Assembly: GCA_943704525.1 (NCBI GenBank)
Contig: CALSCQ010002065.1
Span: 1 to 17,869 of the forward strand
Source: Pigoraptor vietnamica
Lineage: Eukaryota > Opisthokonta > Filasterea
Direction of reading: 5' to 3'
Length of the DNA stretch: 17,869 bases
Within the stretch, counting starts at the first letter, position 1, and the number at the start of each line of letters is the position of its first letter. Shown here in pieces: positions 8,386 through 17,841 of the stretch. Position numbers and translations under genes: made by a program. Below the pieces are notes generated by a model that was not told the DNA's origin, ran no database searches, and saw only the letters and a program-made list of their open reading frames with translations.

Positions 8386-8973
8386 ATAGCCGTAATGACG
8401 GCACAAAGGGGTTGGGTCACATGATTACATAAGCCAGCTAAGACTGTAATACATGGTTTCATTAATTATGAGATTAATTATTTCTTGAATGCACATATTG
8501 TCAAATCTATATTGAGAATTAAGTAGAATATTGTAGACTGACCTAATTGGCAACGTCTTCGACCAGCACACACACATGTGCTGCCGGTGCCGCACCTTCC
8601 TCCTGGACACACTGCTCGCACACACCGGCGCGGCACGCCATTCCCACACATTGTAAAACGACTTGCGATTGCGATTAAATTCTCCGTCTCGTCGTTGTCG
8701 CTGCGTATTTTGCGCAGCTGTGGTAGCAGGTGTGTGCGCACTCCTTTTGCGATCACCCCTTGACAGCGTTCATGTGGTTGTCTCGCCGTACGTTGTTGTC
8801 CAATGTGTGCGTATGTACATAGTGCGTGCGCGTATGTATGCGCTTGTTCCGTTTTGATGTGCGAAAGTGAAGAGGGTGTCTGCGTTTGTGAATGTCGCAC
8901 TTATCAGCCACGTGCCCGTGTTCACGCAGGACCGTTAGTTGTGAAGGACTCCAGTCGTAATCGCCCATCGAAA

Positions 8974-11426
8974 ATGTCGGCGGACGCTGAGGCCGGCGGC
9001 GTTAAGCGCGTGGCGCCCTCCAAGGCTTTCGTATCCGTCCGATCTCTCGAGCGTCCGTGTTGCTGCCGTGTTTTATTATTGGTGCTATTGCCTTGACCAC
9101 ATTCGCCACAATTTCGCCGCAACAGCAATTATTCCTTGCGATTGGAATGTTGGCGACGGGCACGTGCAACACGATCAGTGGGTGTCTTTTGGCATGCGAG
9201 TGGTGCGATTGGACTGATGACGAAGTGCACTTGTGAATTAGAGTCTATGCATGCCCCTGTGCGAACGTACAATAGAGCCTTATGTGTGACTGCGACATGT
9301 GCCTTGCTGATATTCGTGTGCGCGCCACAGTGACCAAACTGCAGGACCGCATCTCGACGCCGACGGGCTTCAACCACACGGAGGAGACGTTTGACCACCC
9401 CTACTTCCAGACGTACACGATGTTTATCGGCGAGTTCCTCTGCCTCTTCGCGTACGTCGTCTCGTTCAAGTGGCAGATGCGCCAGGCCCTCCGCGGCTAC
9501 TCGGACATCAACGGAGAGGCGCCCCCGCCGGTGCGTCGCCTGTTTGTGTTGTATGCGTTTTACGCATGCGCTGTGTGCATGTTGCCAGGCCGTCGGTTTC
9601 TCTCCCTTTTGGTTGATAACGTCTTTCGTCTTTCATTCTTATTTACAACTTATCTGTTGTGTGTGCAGCCGCCGAAGAAGATCGAGAACAAGCTCGTCGT
9701 CTTCCTCATGTTTGCCATCCCCACGTGCTGCGATCTCACGGCGACCACCCTCATGAACATCGGCCTCACCTACGTATCCGCCATTTGTCCTGTTCGTGCT
9801 AAGAGCCACGCTCACCTGCGACGTGCAAGCGCCGTACACGACAGGCACTCCGCGCACACACGATCTCCTTGCTTCGTCAAAGCGCAACGCGCGTGTCGTC
9901 ACTGTTCCTCCTTGACTTGCCACTCGCAATCGCTTGCGCCCACAGACTTCGACCAGCGTGTACCAGATGCTCCGTGGCGCGATGGTCTTCTTCACGGCCA
10001 TGTTCTCGATCATGTTCCTCAAGCGCCGCCTCCACTTCCAGCACTGGTTCGGCCTCGTCTTCATCGTCGCGGGCATCGCCATTGTCGGCGCCGCGTCGGT
10101 CATCTTCGGTGACGACTCGGGTGGGTGTTAAACGGAGTCAATAAGAGGCGCGTTGTGGGAACTCTAATGTGTATGGCCGAGTGAGTGCGAGTTCGCCTTC
10201 CTTATTCATTCTGTTGTCTTTTTGGGATCGTCCTGTTTTTTAACCCTTGAGCCGTCCGTGGCTGACGTCGCCGCCCTTGTCGCTGCAGATGCGCACTCGA
10301 AGAACCCCGCCCTCGGCGACATTCTCGTCGTCGCGGCGCAGGTCATTGTGGCCACGCAGTTTGTCGTTGAGGAGAAGCTGCTCGGCAAGTACGAGGTGAG
10401 GGTTTGGCGTGGGTTGGCGTGTGGAAAGGCTTGGGTTGGCGTGTGGGATGGGGATGGTACGAGTTGGCGTGTTGGCGTAGGTTCCTTTGCCACTGAATTT
10501 GACAATTCGCCTCCCTCTTGTTTCGCAGGTCCCTGCGCTCTACGCCGTCGGCAACGAGGGCTTCTGGGGCGTGATCATCCTCACGTGCGTGCTCCCCATT
10601 CTCCAGGTCATCCGTGAGTATCGACATTGTCCATGGGATGTGAAACACTACCTGTATGATGCGAATAGCCTGTGTGTTTCTTATGCACCAGCGACTGACG
10701 TGCGTTTGTTCTTGCTGTCGCGTGCAGACGTCAACGGCCACCCTGTGGAGGACAGCCTCGGCGCCCTTGACCAGATGGGCGAGTCGTGGCGCCTGAACGC
10801 GGCGATCTTCGGCAGCGTCCTGTCGATCGCCTTCTTCAACTACTTTGGCGTGAGCGTGACGAAGCACCTGTCGGCGACGCACCGCTGCACGATCGACAGC
10901 TGCCGCACGCTCTTCATCTGGATCATCACGATTGGCCTCGGCTGGGAGAGTGGGTGTCACGTGCTGCGTGCACTGTGGCTTATTGTGGGCTGTTTTGGTG
11001 GTCCCTTTCGACGAGTTTTCCCCGTTCCTGTTCTCATTTTTTTTTCAACTATCGTGCACCTGCAAAACAACTCCGACTCACCTAATATTGTTCCTTCCCC
11101 GCAGAGTTCATCTGGCTCCAGCTGATCGGATTCGCCCTGCTCGTCTTTGGCACCTTCACGTACAACCACGTCTATGTCCTCAAGCGTGCGTGGATCCTCA
11201 CGCTCGCGCGCACGTTTGCCTGGTGCCCTGCCGTCTGCTGGGAGGCCGAGGGCGAGCGCGAGACGTCGTCGGACGAGGTGCGTTCTTGCGAAGGATGTTA
11301 TTGTCCCTGCTATCTATCCCGTCGACGGATTCGTTTGTTTTGTTTTTCCATCCTTTCTGATGTTGGTCACTTTGCTTCACGCAGACGCAACCGCTCGTGG
11401 CGACGGAGACTGTCGAGGTCAAGTGA
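8974..11426 (+). CDS. SLC35F6: SLC35F6-like drug/metabolite-superfamily transporter
   Basis: Ten exons: 8974-9030, 9126-9177, 9331-9530, 9669-9773, 9946-10120, 10289-10395, 10529-10613, 10728-10949, 11105-11277 and 11385-11426. All phases join, giving 405 residues (human SLC35F6 is about 371). Family landmarks are present in order: LFLAIGMLATGTCNTI and TKLQD in TM1; FDHPYFQTYTMFIGEF; AIPTCCDLTATTLMNIGLTY; SVYQMLRGAMVFFTAMFS around residues 142-159; then VAAQVIVATQFVVEEKLLGK; YAVGNEGFWG; FNYFGVSVTKHLSATHR; and LLVFGTFTYN near the end. About ten membrane helices are expected. Human SLC35F6 is a lysosomal/mitochondrial membrane protein with an uncertain substrate. Exon 1 is the weakest part: the frame with ATG 8974 differs from that of TM1, and an intron 9031-9125 (donor GTATCC, also used at 9774; branch-like TTGAC; acceptor AACAG) solves this. 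Donors at 9001 or 9010 would also keep phase. A variant polyadenylation signal ATTAAA lies at 11512. Confidence 0.9.
10396..10528 (+). other. transporter intron with five TTGGCGT copies
   Basis: This 133-base intron (GTGAGG...TTTCGCAG) contains TTGGCGT at 10404, 10414, 10436, 10464 and 10472, separated by G-rich spacers. Phase joins GAG to GTC across it. The other introns of this gene do not show this repeat. Confidence 0.8.
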
Positions 11427-11793
11427 GGCCGCTTCCCTTGCGTTTTACCGAGGCGAGCGTCCCCCCGGCCCTCTTGCCTGGACCGCTGGGCCGCGCCCGT
11501 TTGTTATTCGCATTAAACGCCGCTATTTCGCGCATGTGGTTTGCCATGGTTTGGTATTCAGTAGAACTGGAGCATGGTACAGAATACGTGACTGCTGGGC
11601 GTCATATGCACTCGCAACGTGGGACAACTGGCGCTCATCACAGGCCAAAATACAAATTTAGGGAAAATCCAGACAGGACGCAGCGCATACGCAGCACGCA
11701 AGCGGAAGACGCACGACGCAAACCGCAAGGCAACCCGAGACAAATACAACGGAAAAACAAAAAGGGGGAGGGAGAACGTGGAATCGAACCCGC
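11427..11793. other. convergent intergenic spacer
   Basis: This 367-base stretch separates the transporter stop from the EF-hand gene stop, which converge. ATTAAA at 11512-11517 is a possible polyadenylation signal for the transporter. On the minus strand I see no AATAAA for the EF-hand gene. I see no gene. Confidence 0.6.
11512..11517 (+). terminator. possible polyadenylation signal ATTAAA
   Basis: The common variant of AATAAA lies 86 bases after the transporter stop codon. The other genes in the window lack AATAAA or ATTAAA close downstream, so this organism may not depend on it. Confidence 0.3.
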
Positions 11794-13163
11794 TCAGCCA
11801 AACAAGAGGCCGCGGCGGTCGGGATCGACGCGCGGGAGCTTCACGGGCTCGGCGCGGTTCACAGACTCGAAAATGCGGACAAAGTCGGCGCAGGCGATCG
11901 ATCCGTTCGATTCGGCGAGGTCAAAGAGCTGCTCGAGGAGGTTTCCCCGGAGGCGCAGGTTGTACTGGTTGCACATGCGGCGCATCTCGTTGCGATCGAC
12001 GCGCCCGTTGCGGTTGCGATCAATGTGGCCGAGCCCTCGCTTCAGGTTGCAGAAGCTAGAGTACACGTCGTCGTTCAGCTGGCGCGACAGGTCGTGCATG
12101 ACGGCCTGCTCGTTCGGCCGTCCGGTCACGGGCTTCGGCGAGGGCGCCGCGTCGGCCGCGGGCGGGTGCGCAGGGGCGGGAGAAGCGGCCTGACGCGCGG
12201 TGACGGGCCCTGTCGACGGGGTGCGGTCGGTGCCCCACGGCGGCTCCGTGTCCGTCCGCCGCACGGCGCTCGAGTTGAGGCGGCGCCCCGTGTGGAGTTC
12301 CTTCGGCGCGTCCTCGGAAGCGGCGGTGCCGTCGTTGAAGGCCCACGGGGCGGCGAGGGCGCGCTTGGCGGCGGCGCTGTTCGCACCCGTGCGGTCCTTC
12401 TCGAGCTCGGCCTCGGTGGGCTCGCGGAACCACTGCCACGACTGATCCGACGGTTTGAAGCTGGTCGGACGCGCCGTGTTGGCGGCGGGCTGCTGGGGCA
12501 CGGGCTGCATAGACAGACGAAAGCAAATCAGACGAAGATGCGGGGGACACACAAACTGCCGCACAAGAAAACGGCACATCCCTCGCACACCGCAGCACCT
12601 CCTCCAGTCCTCAAACTCAATGACTGGCAGTTGACTGGCCTAAGGTGAGTCGCTGAGCACACCTAAACGACTGGAGCACAAGGCCACTCGTGGCTCGCGC
12701 ACTCACCCGCTGGCCGCTCTGGATCTCCTTGGCCCACTGCTGTACCTGGCCGAGGTACTTTGCAAGCTCACTTTGGACAACAACGCCCTCGTTGTTGGGG
12801 TCGCACCACGTCATGAGCGCCTCGAGGGACGAACGGTCGAGGCCGATCTTGAGGTCTGCGCACATCTTGCGGAATTCGACGCGCGTCACAACGCCCTGCG
12901 ACGCAAAAGCCAGCGTGAGAACCTCACGCAACCGCAACTATTACAGGTTATCACTGATTGCGTGCACAATTACAGGCTGAAGTGAGTGGATGAGCCAAGA
13001 GTGTGAGGGTGATCCTCAATTACATCGCATTCCACAAACGACTCAGCACCTTCTTCTCGCCGTAAATGTGGAAGGCATCGAGGAGACGGAGCGCCGAGTG
13101 CAGGTTGTCGCGCTTGAGCAGCTCCGCGGACAGCTGGTCCATCTGTGCGTCCATGTCGGACAT
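11794..13163 (-). CDS. EF-hand calcium-binding protein with a disordered middle
   Basis: Three exons on the minus strand: 13163-13050, 12895-12707 and 12504-11794, giving 337 residues. Introns are 154 bases (AAG|GTGCTG...GCGTCGCAG) and 202 bases (CGG|GTGAGT...CTATGCAG); both junctions are phase 0. EF1 (about 27-50) spans the first junction and is degenerate. EF2 (loop 70-81, DPNNEGVVVQSE) is canonical. After a Pro/Ala/Thr-rich region of about 140 residues, EF3 (loop 263-274, DRNRNGRVDRNE) is canonical. EF4 (from about 296, DLAESNGSIACADF) is degenerate. One good and one poor loop in each pair suggests two Ca2+ sites. I do not recognise a named orthologue; a flagellar or calcyphosine-like role is possible but unproven. 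The first ATG at 13163 follows a GGACA context. It is divergent from AASDH and convergent with the transporter. Confidence 0.8.
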
Positions 13164-13531
13164 TGTCCAGAGAAGCGATCTCGCAAAAAAGCGCCGCGCA
13201 AACGTGCGATGGGAAGCGTAAACCGCAACAGGCGCGATCAGCGACGATTCTCTGTGTAACAACGGCACAATTGACAAGATCCCGCGAGATCAAATACGCC
13301 TGCAGCGTACAGCGCGTGTTCGCGAGCGTGTGCGTGCGTCCGTGCGGTGCGTGTGTGCGCGTGCGTGCGTGCGTGTGTGGGAAAGCCGTGACGCCACAGA
13401 CGGGTTGGCCGATTTGTGTGAGCGAAACCAAGGGCGACGGACAAAATAAATCTCCGCGCCATAGTCAATTCATAGTCAACAGACGCGCGAAATAAATCCC
13501 GCCTTCCGTTTCAAACGGGAACATTCCGATG

Positions 13532-13541
13532 ATCACGTGAT
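13532..13541. promoter_or_regulatory. palindromic E-box ATCACGTGAT
   Basis: A perfect 10-bp palindrome around CACGTG, the bHLH-Zip (Myc/USF/MITF class) consensus, 119 bases upstream of the AASDH start and about 370 from the EF-hand start. Confidence 0.4.
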
Positions 13542-13567
13542 GTGTTTTTGGAACTTTGTTACAGTTT

Positions 13568-13582
13568 GTTACGCTAGGTAAC
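13568..13582. promoter_or_regulatory. X-box-like inverted repeat GTTAC-N5-GTAAC
   Basis: GTTACGCTAGGTAAC fits the RFX form GTTRCC-N(0-3)-RGYAAC except for one base in the left half. RFX factors control ciliary genes in animals, which is of interest beside an unidentified EF-hand gene. Confidence 0.3.
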
Positions 13583-13659
13583 ACTATCGTTACAACCGAG
13601 TGTTGGGTCAAGAACGGTGCCGTGCAAGGCCGCTGAGAAAAGCGAGCTTTCAGAAGGAG

Positions 13660-16600
13660 ATGCCACCACGGCCCACCCTGTTGTCGCTGTGTGCGGAGCA
13701 GTGCAAACGCACGCCGCAGCGCACGGCCCTTGTGGAATGGGGGCCCAAGGGTCGCCGTGAGTGGACATTCGAAGCCCTCCTCGACGCTGCGGATGTTGTC
13801 GCACGCGCGCTGGAAGCCGCTTTGGGTCAGACCGGCGGCGAAAATGCGCGCGAGACTGCCTTCCCGGAGATTGTGGGCGTTGCATTGCCGCGAGGTGCGG
13901 AGTTTGTCGTCTGCGTGCTCGGATGCATGCGCGCGGGATGCGCCTATGTGCCGATCAACGTGGACGAATATCCGGTCGAGTACGTCGCATCGCTCGTCAA
14001 GAGGACGGGCATGCACTTGTGTTTCGCACAAGCAGAGAGAGTGCGAGCACGGGAAACGGCGCATTTGTTTGGAGATTGCCTCTCTGCGTTAGAAGCGGGC
14101 GTTGCATTGATGCGTATTCGCCGTCGGTCTGACGGGGCCACGTTTCGTGAGGCGCTGCCACTCGCAAACGACTTGGCGTACGTTATGACAACTTCGGGAA
14201 CGACGGGTGTGCCGAAGCTGATTGCTGTGCCGCACAGCTGCATAGTGCCCAATGTAACGGCCATCGCGCGGAGATGGATAACTGGGGACGGTGGGGACCA
14301 TCTGTTTCGCATGACTTGCCCTGCCATTATTATATTGAACTGCCGCACCCGCAGACGACCATTGCGTGCTGCTGTCGTCGGCGCCGACTTTTGACCCATC
14401 CGTCATTGAGATGTTCGTTGCGCTGTCCACTGGAAGCAAGCTTGTCGCTGTCACTGACGAGGTGAGTCTCGAGTCCTCAATGGCGTGTGGACGCCGGAGC
14501 CTGCGTACTTGCAGCATTGCCCTTACACATGCGTGTGGTGGCGTCGCGCAGGTTCGGATGGACGGCGACGAACTCGCGCGCTGCGTGCATAAAGAGCGCG
14601 TGACCACCCTGCAGTGCACGCCGTCGTTTCTCCTGCGGTTGGGCGTCGAGCGACTCCGAGAGCGATTCCTCGGTGTCTCATCTCCGTTGCGGTGCGTCAC
14701 TCTTGGCGGTGAGCCCTTTCCGTCCGCAGAAACACTCGGCGGCGTGTGGCCGGACACGTCGAACGTCCGACTGTTTAACATTTACGGCACGACGGAGTGT
14801 TCGTCATGGGCATCCGTTGTCGAAGTCGTGCGTGTTGCGCCACGCGAGTCCGACACGTGCAGTCTCCGACAGCTTTCTGTGCCCTCTGTAGTTGCGCTGT
14901 CGCAATCGGAGGAAATGGGCAGCACTCCCCTCGGCGTGCCTCTCGATGCGACTGCGCTGGAAGTGCGCGACGTGGACAACCGAGTCGTTTTTCAAGTAGC
15001 CGCCGGAGTCGATCAGAGCGACACGTACACGTGCTTTTGGGATGCCGAGAGTGCCGACGCGGCGGAATTGGCCGGCCAGCTATATGTCGGGTCACCCGAG
15101 CGCGTTTGCTTTGTCGAGGGCGATCTGCCGGACTCACCGGAGTATCGTAGCGGCATGCGCCCCACCGGTGACCTCGTGCGTGTCCTGCGCAACACCAGCG
15201 CCCATTCCGCGCACATTCTGTATGCGGGTCGCGCGGACCTTCAGCTGAAGCGACTCGGCCACCGCATTGATCTCGCGTCTGTGTGTGCTGCGATGGGGAG
15301 GATGTCCGTGGACGGCGCGCCCTTCGCGGAATTCGCGGCCGTGTCGATGCCGCAAACGAAAGCGGGCGTTTCTCCATCGCACGCATCTTTCGTCGTGCTC
15401 TTTGTCCGACCGTTTGAGGGCGTCCGCAGCGCCGCAGACGTGCGTCGCGCGTGCGAGCGCGCATGTCGTTACGCCATTAGTGCACTCGCACGACACGAAA
15501 TTCCCGACGCCTACGCACTCGTTCGTGCCATTCCGCTCACTCCGCACGGCAAGAGCGACCTTCGGCAGCTTGTTTTCAGAGCGCAAGGTGCCTCTTGGCA
15601 TCCCTTCTCGTGGTCGTCTGGGTGTGTGGGCGACTGGGCGGATCTCTCTGGCGGCGATTGGGGCGACGATACGGGCACGGCAGTCGATGGGAACACTGCT
15701 GGCGGTTGCCATGTGTTCCTGCCTTTGCGAGAGCACATTGTGGCGATTCAGCGCGCGTCTGTCGTTCCCGAAGCGCGCGGTGTGGCCGTGTGGGGCGTGG
15801 ACAGCGACAATTTCCTCGCGTGCGGACTCAACTCGCTTGATGCGGCGCGAATGGGGGCCGCTGTCGCAGAATGGGTGCGTGGACGGGCGGGCGGCGGTGC
15901 GCTGTCGCTCGACGATGCTGAAGAATTTTTGAACACTGCGCTGGGTGGGCCTGCAGAGGCAGCAGTGTTGCACACACCGTTCGACAAATTTGTGCGGCGC
16001 GTGGAGGCGGCGCTCTCGGGAAGAGGAGTTGTGGGAGAACAGGAGAGGGCGCACGTACGTACGCGGTCGCGGTCGCCAACGGCGGACGAGGGCGACGATG
16101 GCGGTGTAGTATCGAAGCGACGCAGAGTGGAAGTCGCGTCGCAGTGGCCGATTGAGCCACTAGCGCAAATGTGCGGTTGCGTTGTGGCGAGAGGCGGCGA
16201 AGGCGCAGTGTGCTCGACGTGTTTGAGCGGTCCGTCGATGATGATCGGGGCGACGACACGAGTGTTGGACATTCGGTGGAGTTTAAAAACGGCCAAGTGC
16301 GTGGACGCATCGCCGCTTTGCGCGAAATTAACGGATGGGAGGTGGGTGCCGGTGTGGGCCTTGCGCACGGGGTTGGCACTTGCTGCGCCGTGGTGTTCTT
16401 TTGTGGTTGCAAAGCCCTCACGAGTGCAGTGGGTGTCACTAATACCCTTTGCTAATGCTCGCTTGTTTGCAGGTGGTGCGTGTTCATCGGCTCTCACTCT
16501 GGGGAGTTCGTGTGCGCGGATGCGTCGACAGGCGCCGTATTGTGGCGCGCCGTACTCCCCGACCGCATCGAATCGTCCGCCGCGGCGCTTGCGTCCCTCA

Positions 16601-17841
16601 GCCTCATCGCTGTCGGTGGGGATGTTGGCTTGGATCATGCATAAACTGCACCGCCCTCGGCACTAGCCTGTTACACTGTTAGTCTGCTTGGTGGAAGCAC
16701 TGTTGGTACTCTAATCGCCCATTCGCATACGTACTCGGCTCATTTCACGTCCTCTTCTTTATGCAGGTTGCTATGACGGTGGCGTCTACTTCCTCGACTC
16801 ACGCACGGGTTCGATAGTGTCCTCGTTCACAACGCACGACGCAGTGAAGTGCAGCCCACGTGCGCTCGATCTCTCCGCCTTGCAGCAAAACGGCGTGAGG
16901 ATGGGTCCCCTGATCGCGTGCGGCTCGCATGACGGCCACTTGTATCTGCTGAACCCAAACTGCGTCGCAAGGGCGACCGTCAACTCGCCCATCTTTGCTT
17001 CGCCGGCTTTTCAGCCGAGGCGAAATCTGCTCTTCGTGTGTGCTCTCGACGGTACGGCGCACGCGTTTGATGTAAGCTGCCTCGCCAAACGCACCGTCCA
17101 CGCGACTGCGACGAGCGCCGCACCGATGGAGCTGCGCGTTTTGTGGAAGACCGTCGCCGGAAAGGCGGTGTTTGCGTCGCCGTGTGTGCTTGATGCACGC
17201 GACGAAGTAGCGGTGGCGACTGTCGACGGCGTTGTTCTGGCGTTCGATGCATCCGCTGGAGAGAAGGTGCGAGGGGGGAATTAGTGCGCAAAGGCACGTG
17301 TGGGCAGGCTGAATGGTGCTCTATTACTCTCGCACTTGCTTGTGGCGGTCATTTCATTGCTGCTTACAAGTTTTTCTCCTCTACCCTCTCATCCTCTCTG
17401 GAAAAATAGCGGTGGACGTACAACGCTGGTGCGCCCCTGTTCTCGTCCCCGTGCGTCGTCCCGCGCGCTTCAGACATTCGCCTTGCGTTCGGCGCAAGCA
17501 ACGGCCTCGTCCACTGCATCTCTGTACGAGATGGTGTTGACGGAATCCCTTTCGCATCCGCCGTGTGGGTGGCGCGTGGGGCGCCCCAAGAGTGTGGCCC
17601 GGCGCCGTCCGCATACGCTTCGCCCTTTCCAATTGCTTCTCACGACGGTGGCGACGGTGGCCTTATCGTGTTTGCCACGAGCGACGGCGCTGTGCACGTG
17701 GCGAACGCAGCGGACGGCACGATCGTCGGGCACGTCGCACTGCCGGGGGAGGTGTTTTCGTCGCCTGTGGTGTGCGGCGGAAAGATAGTCGTCGGCTGCC
17801 GCGACGATTTCGTGTATGCCGTGCAGGAGAGACGGGCGTGA
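13660..17841 (+). CDS. AASDH: beta-alanine-activating enzyme (adenylation + carrier + PQQ-type propeller)
   Basis: Six exons: 13660-14290, 14355-14461, 14552-16341, 16473-16615, 16767-17266 and 17410-17841. All phases close, giving 1200 residues (human about 1098). Adenylation motifs: TSGTTGVPK 178-186 (phosphate loop); TFDPSVIEMF, whose Asp usually binds the substrate amino group; YGTTE 324-328; TGD 451-453; GRADLQLKRLGHRIDL; and catalytic Lys580 in PHGKSDL. A carrier domain has GLNSLDA, with Ser674 as the expected phosphopantetheine site. A basic KRRRV (768-772) could be a nuclear signal. From about 820 a PQQ-type beta-propeller runs to the end: KCVDASPL, FIGSHSGEFVCAD, VGCYDGGVYFLD, CGSHDGHLYLLN, PLFSSPC, PGEVFSSPVV and GCRDDFVYAV. 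The human enzyme activates beta-alanine and loads it on its carrier domain; its cellular purpose is unsettled. Donors are GTGGGG, GTGAGT, GTGGGT, GTGGGG and GTGCGA. The last acceptor (GGAAAAATAG) is unusually purine-rich. Confidence 0.95.
14462..14551 (+). other. AASDH intron 2, stop-free and divisible by three
   Basis: Donor GAG|GTGAGT at 14462 and acceptor GCGTCGCGCAG ending at 14551. The 90 bases have no stop in the coding frame, so retention would add 30 residues. I call it an intron because removal brings AVTDE next to VRMDGDELA, matching the spacing in AASDH proteins. Confidence 0.75.

Larger units (their letters stand above)
7385..8973. other. intergenic region between the T-box and transporter genes
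   Basis: No gene is recognised. About 7500-8070 is a second GC-rich, GCCGGC-dense island with a C14 run (7660-7673). From about 8090 the DNA turns AT-rich and holds a bulged hairpin (8187-8210), an inverted repeat TTGGAAC...GTTCCAA (8293-8312), GTTTAAAC (8343-8350), a perfect CRE-type TGACGTCA (8378-8385), and ATTAATTAT repeated directly at 8461-8469 and 8473-8481. From about 8560 to 8940 the sequence is TG/CA-rich and probably contains the transporter promoter and leader. A splice-acceptor-like CACGCAG ends at 8929, but I cannot pair it with a convincing donor. Confidence 0.6.
13164..13659. promoter_or_regulatory. divergent promoter region (EF-hand / AASDH)
   Basis: The 496 bases between two oppositely directed start codons must hold both promoters. 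There is no TATA box at an obvious position. Elements seen: a TG/CG alternating tract (about 13310-13380); the tandem CATAGTCAA pair (13460 and 13471); GCGCGAAA (13485-13492, matching the reverse complement of the E2F consensus TTTSSCGC); palindromes CCGTTTCAAACGG (13506-13518) and ATCACGTGAT (13532-13541, an E-box); and GTTACGCTAGGTAAC (13568-13582), which resembles an RFX X-box with one mismatch. The motif matches are direct readings; their function is inference. Confidence 0.55.

Noticed and set aside
3111-8973. CRISPR arrays, prophage or bacterial operons
   Set aside because: No regularly spaced direct repeats and no prokaryotic gene layout; the window is intron-bearing eukaryotic DNA.
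9282-10112. Transporter start at 9282 in a 276-codon open frame
   Set aside because: The start is inside the intron 9178-9330 and would lose TM1 (FLAIGMLATGTCNTI), which is conserved; the frame also reads through the introns at 9531 and 9774.
11757-11845. Possible minus-strand tRNA: perfect B-box GGTTCGATTCC (11790-11780) followed by a T5 run
   Set aside because: The T-stem does not pair, no matching acceptor 5' strand (GGGAGAA-like) lies at tRNA distance, and the region overlaps the EF-hand stop codon.
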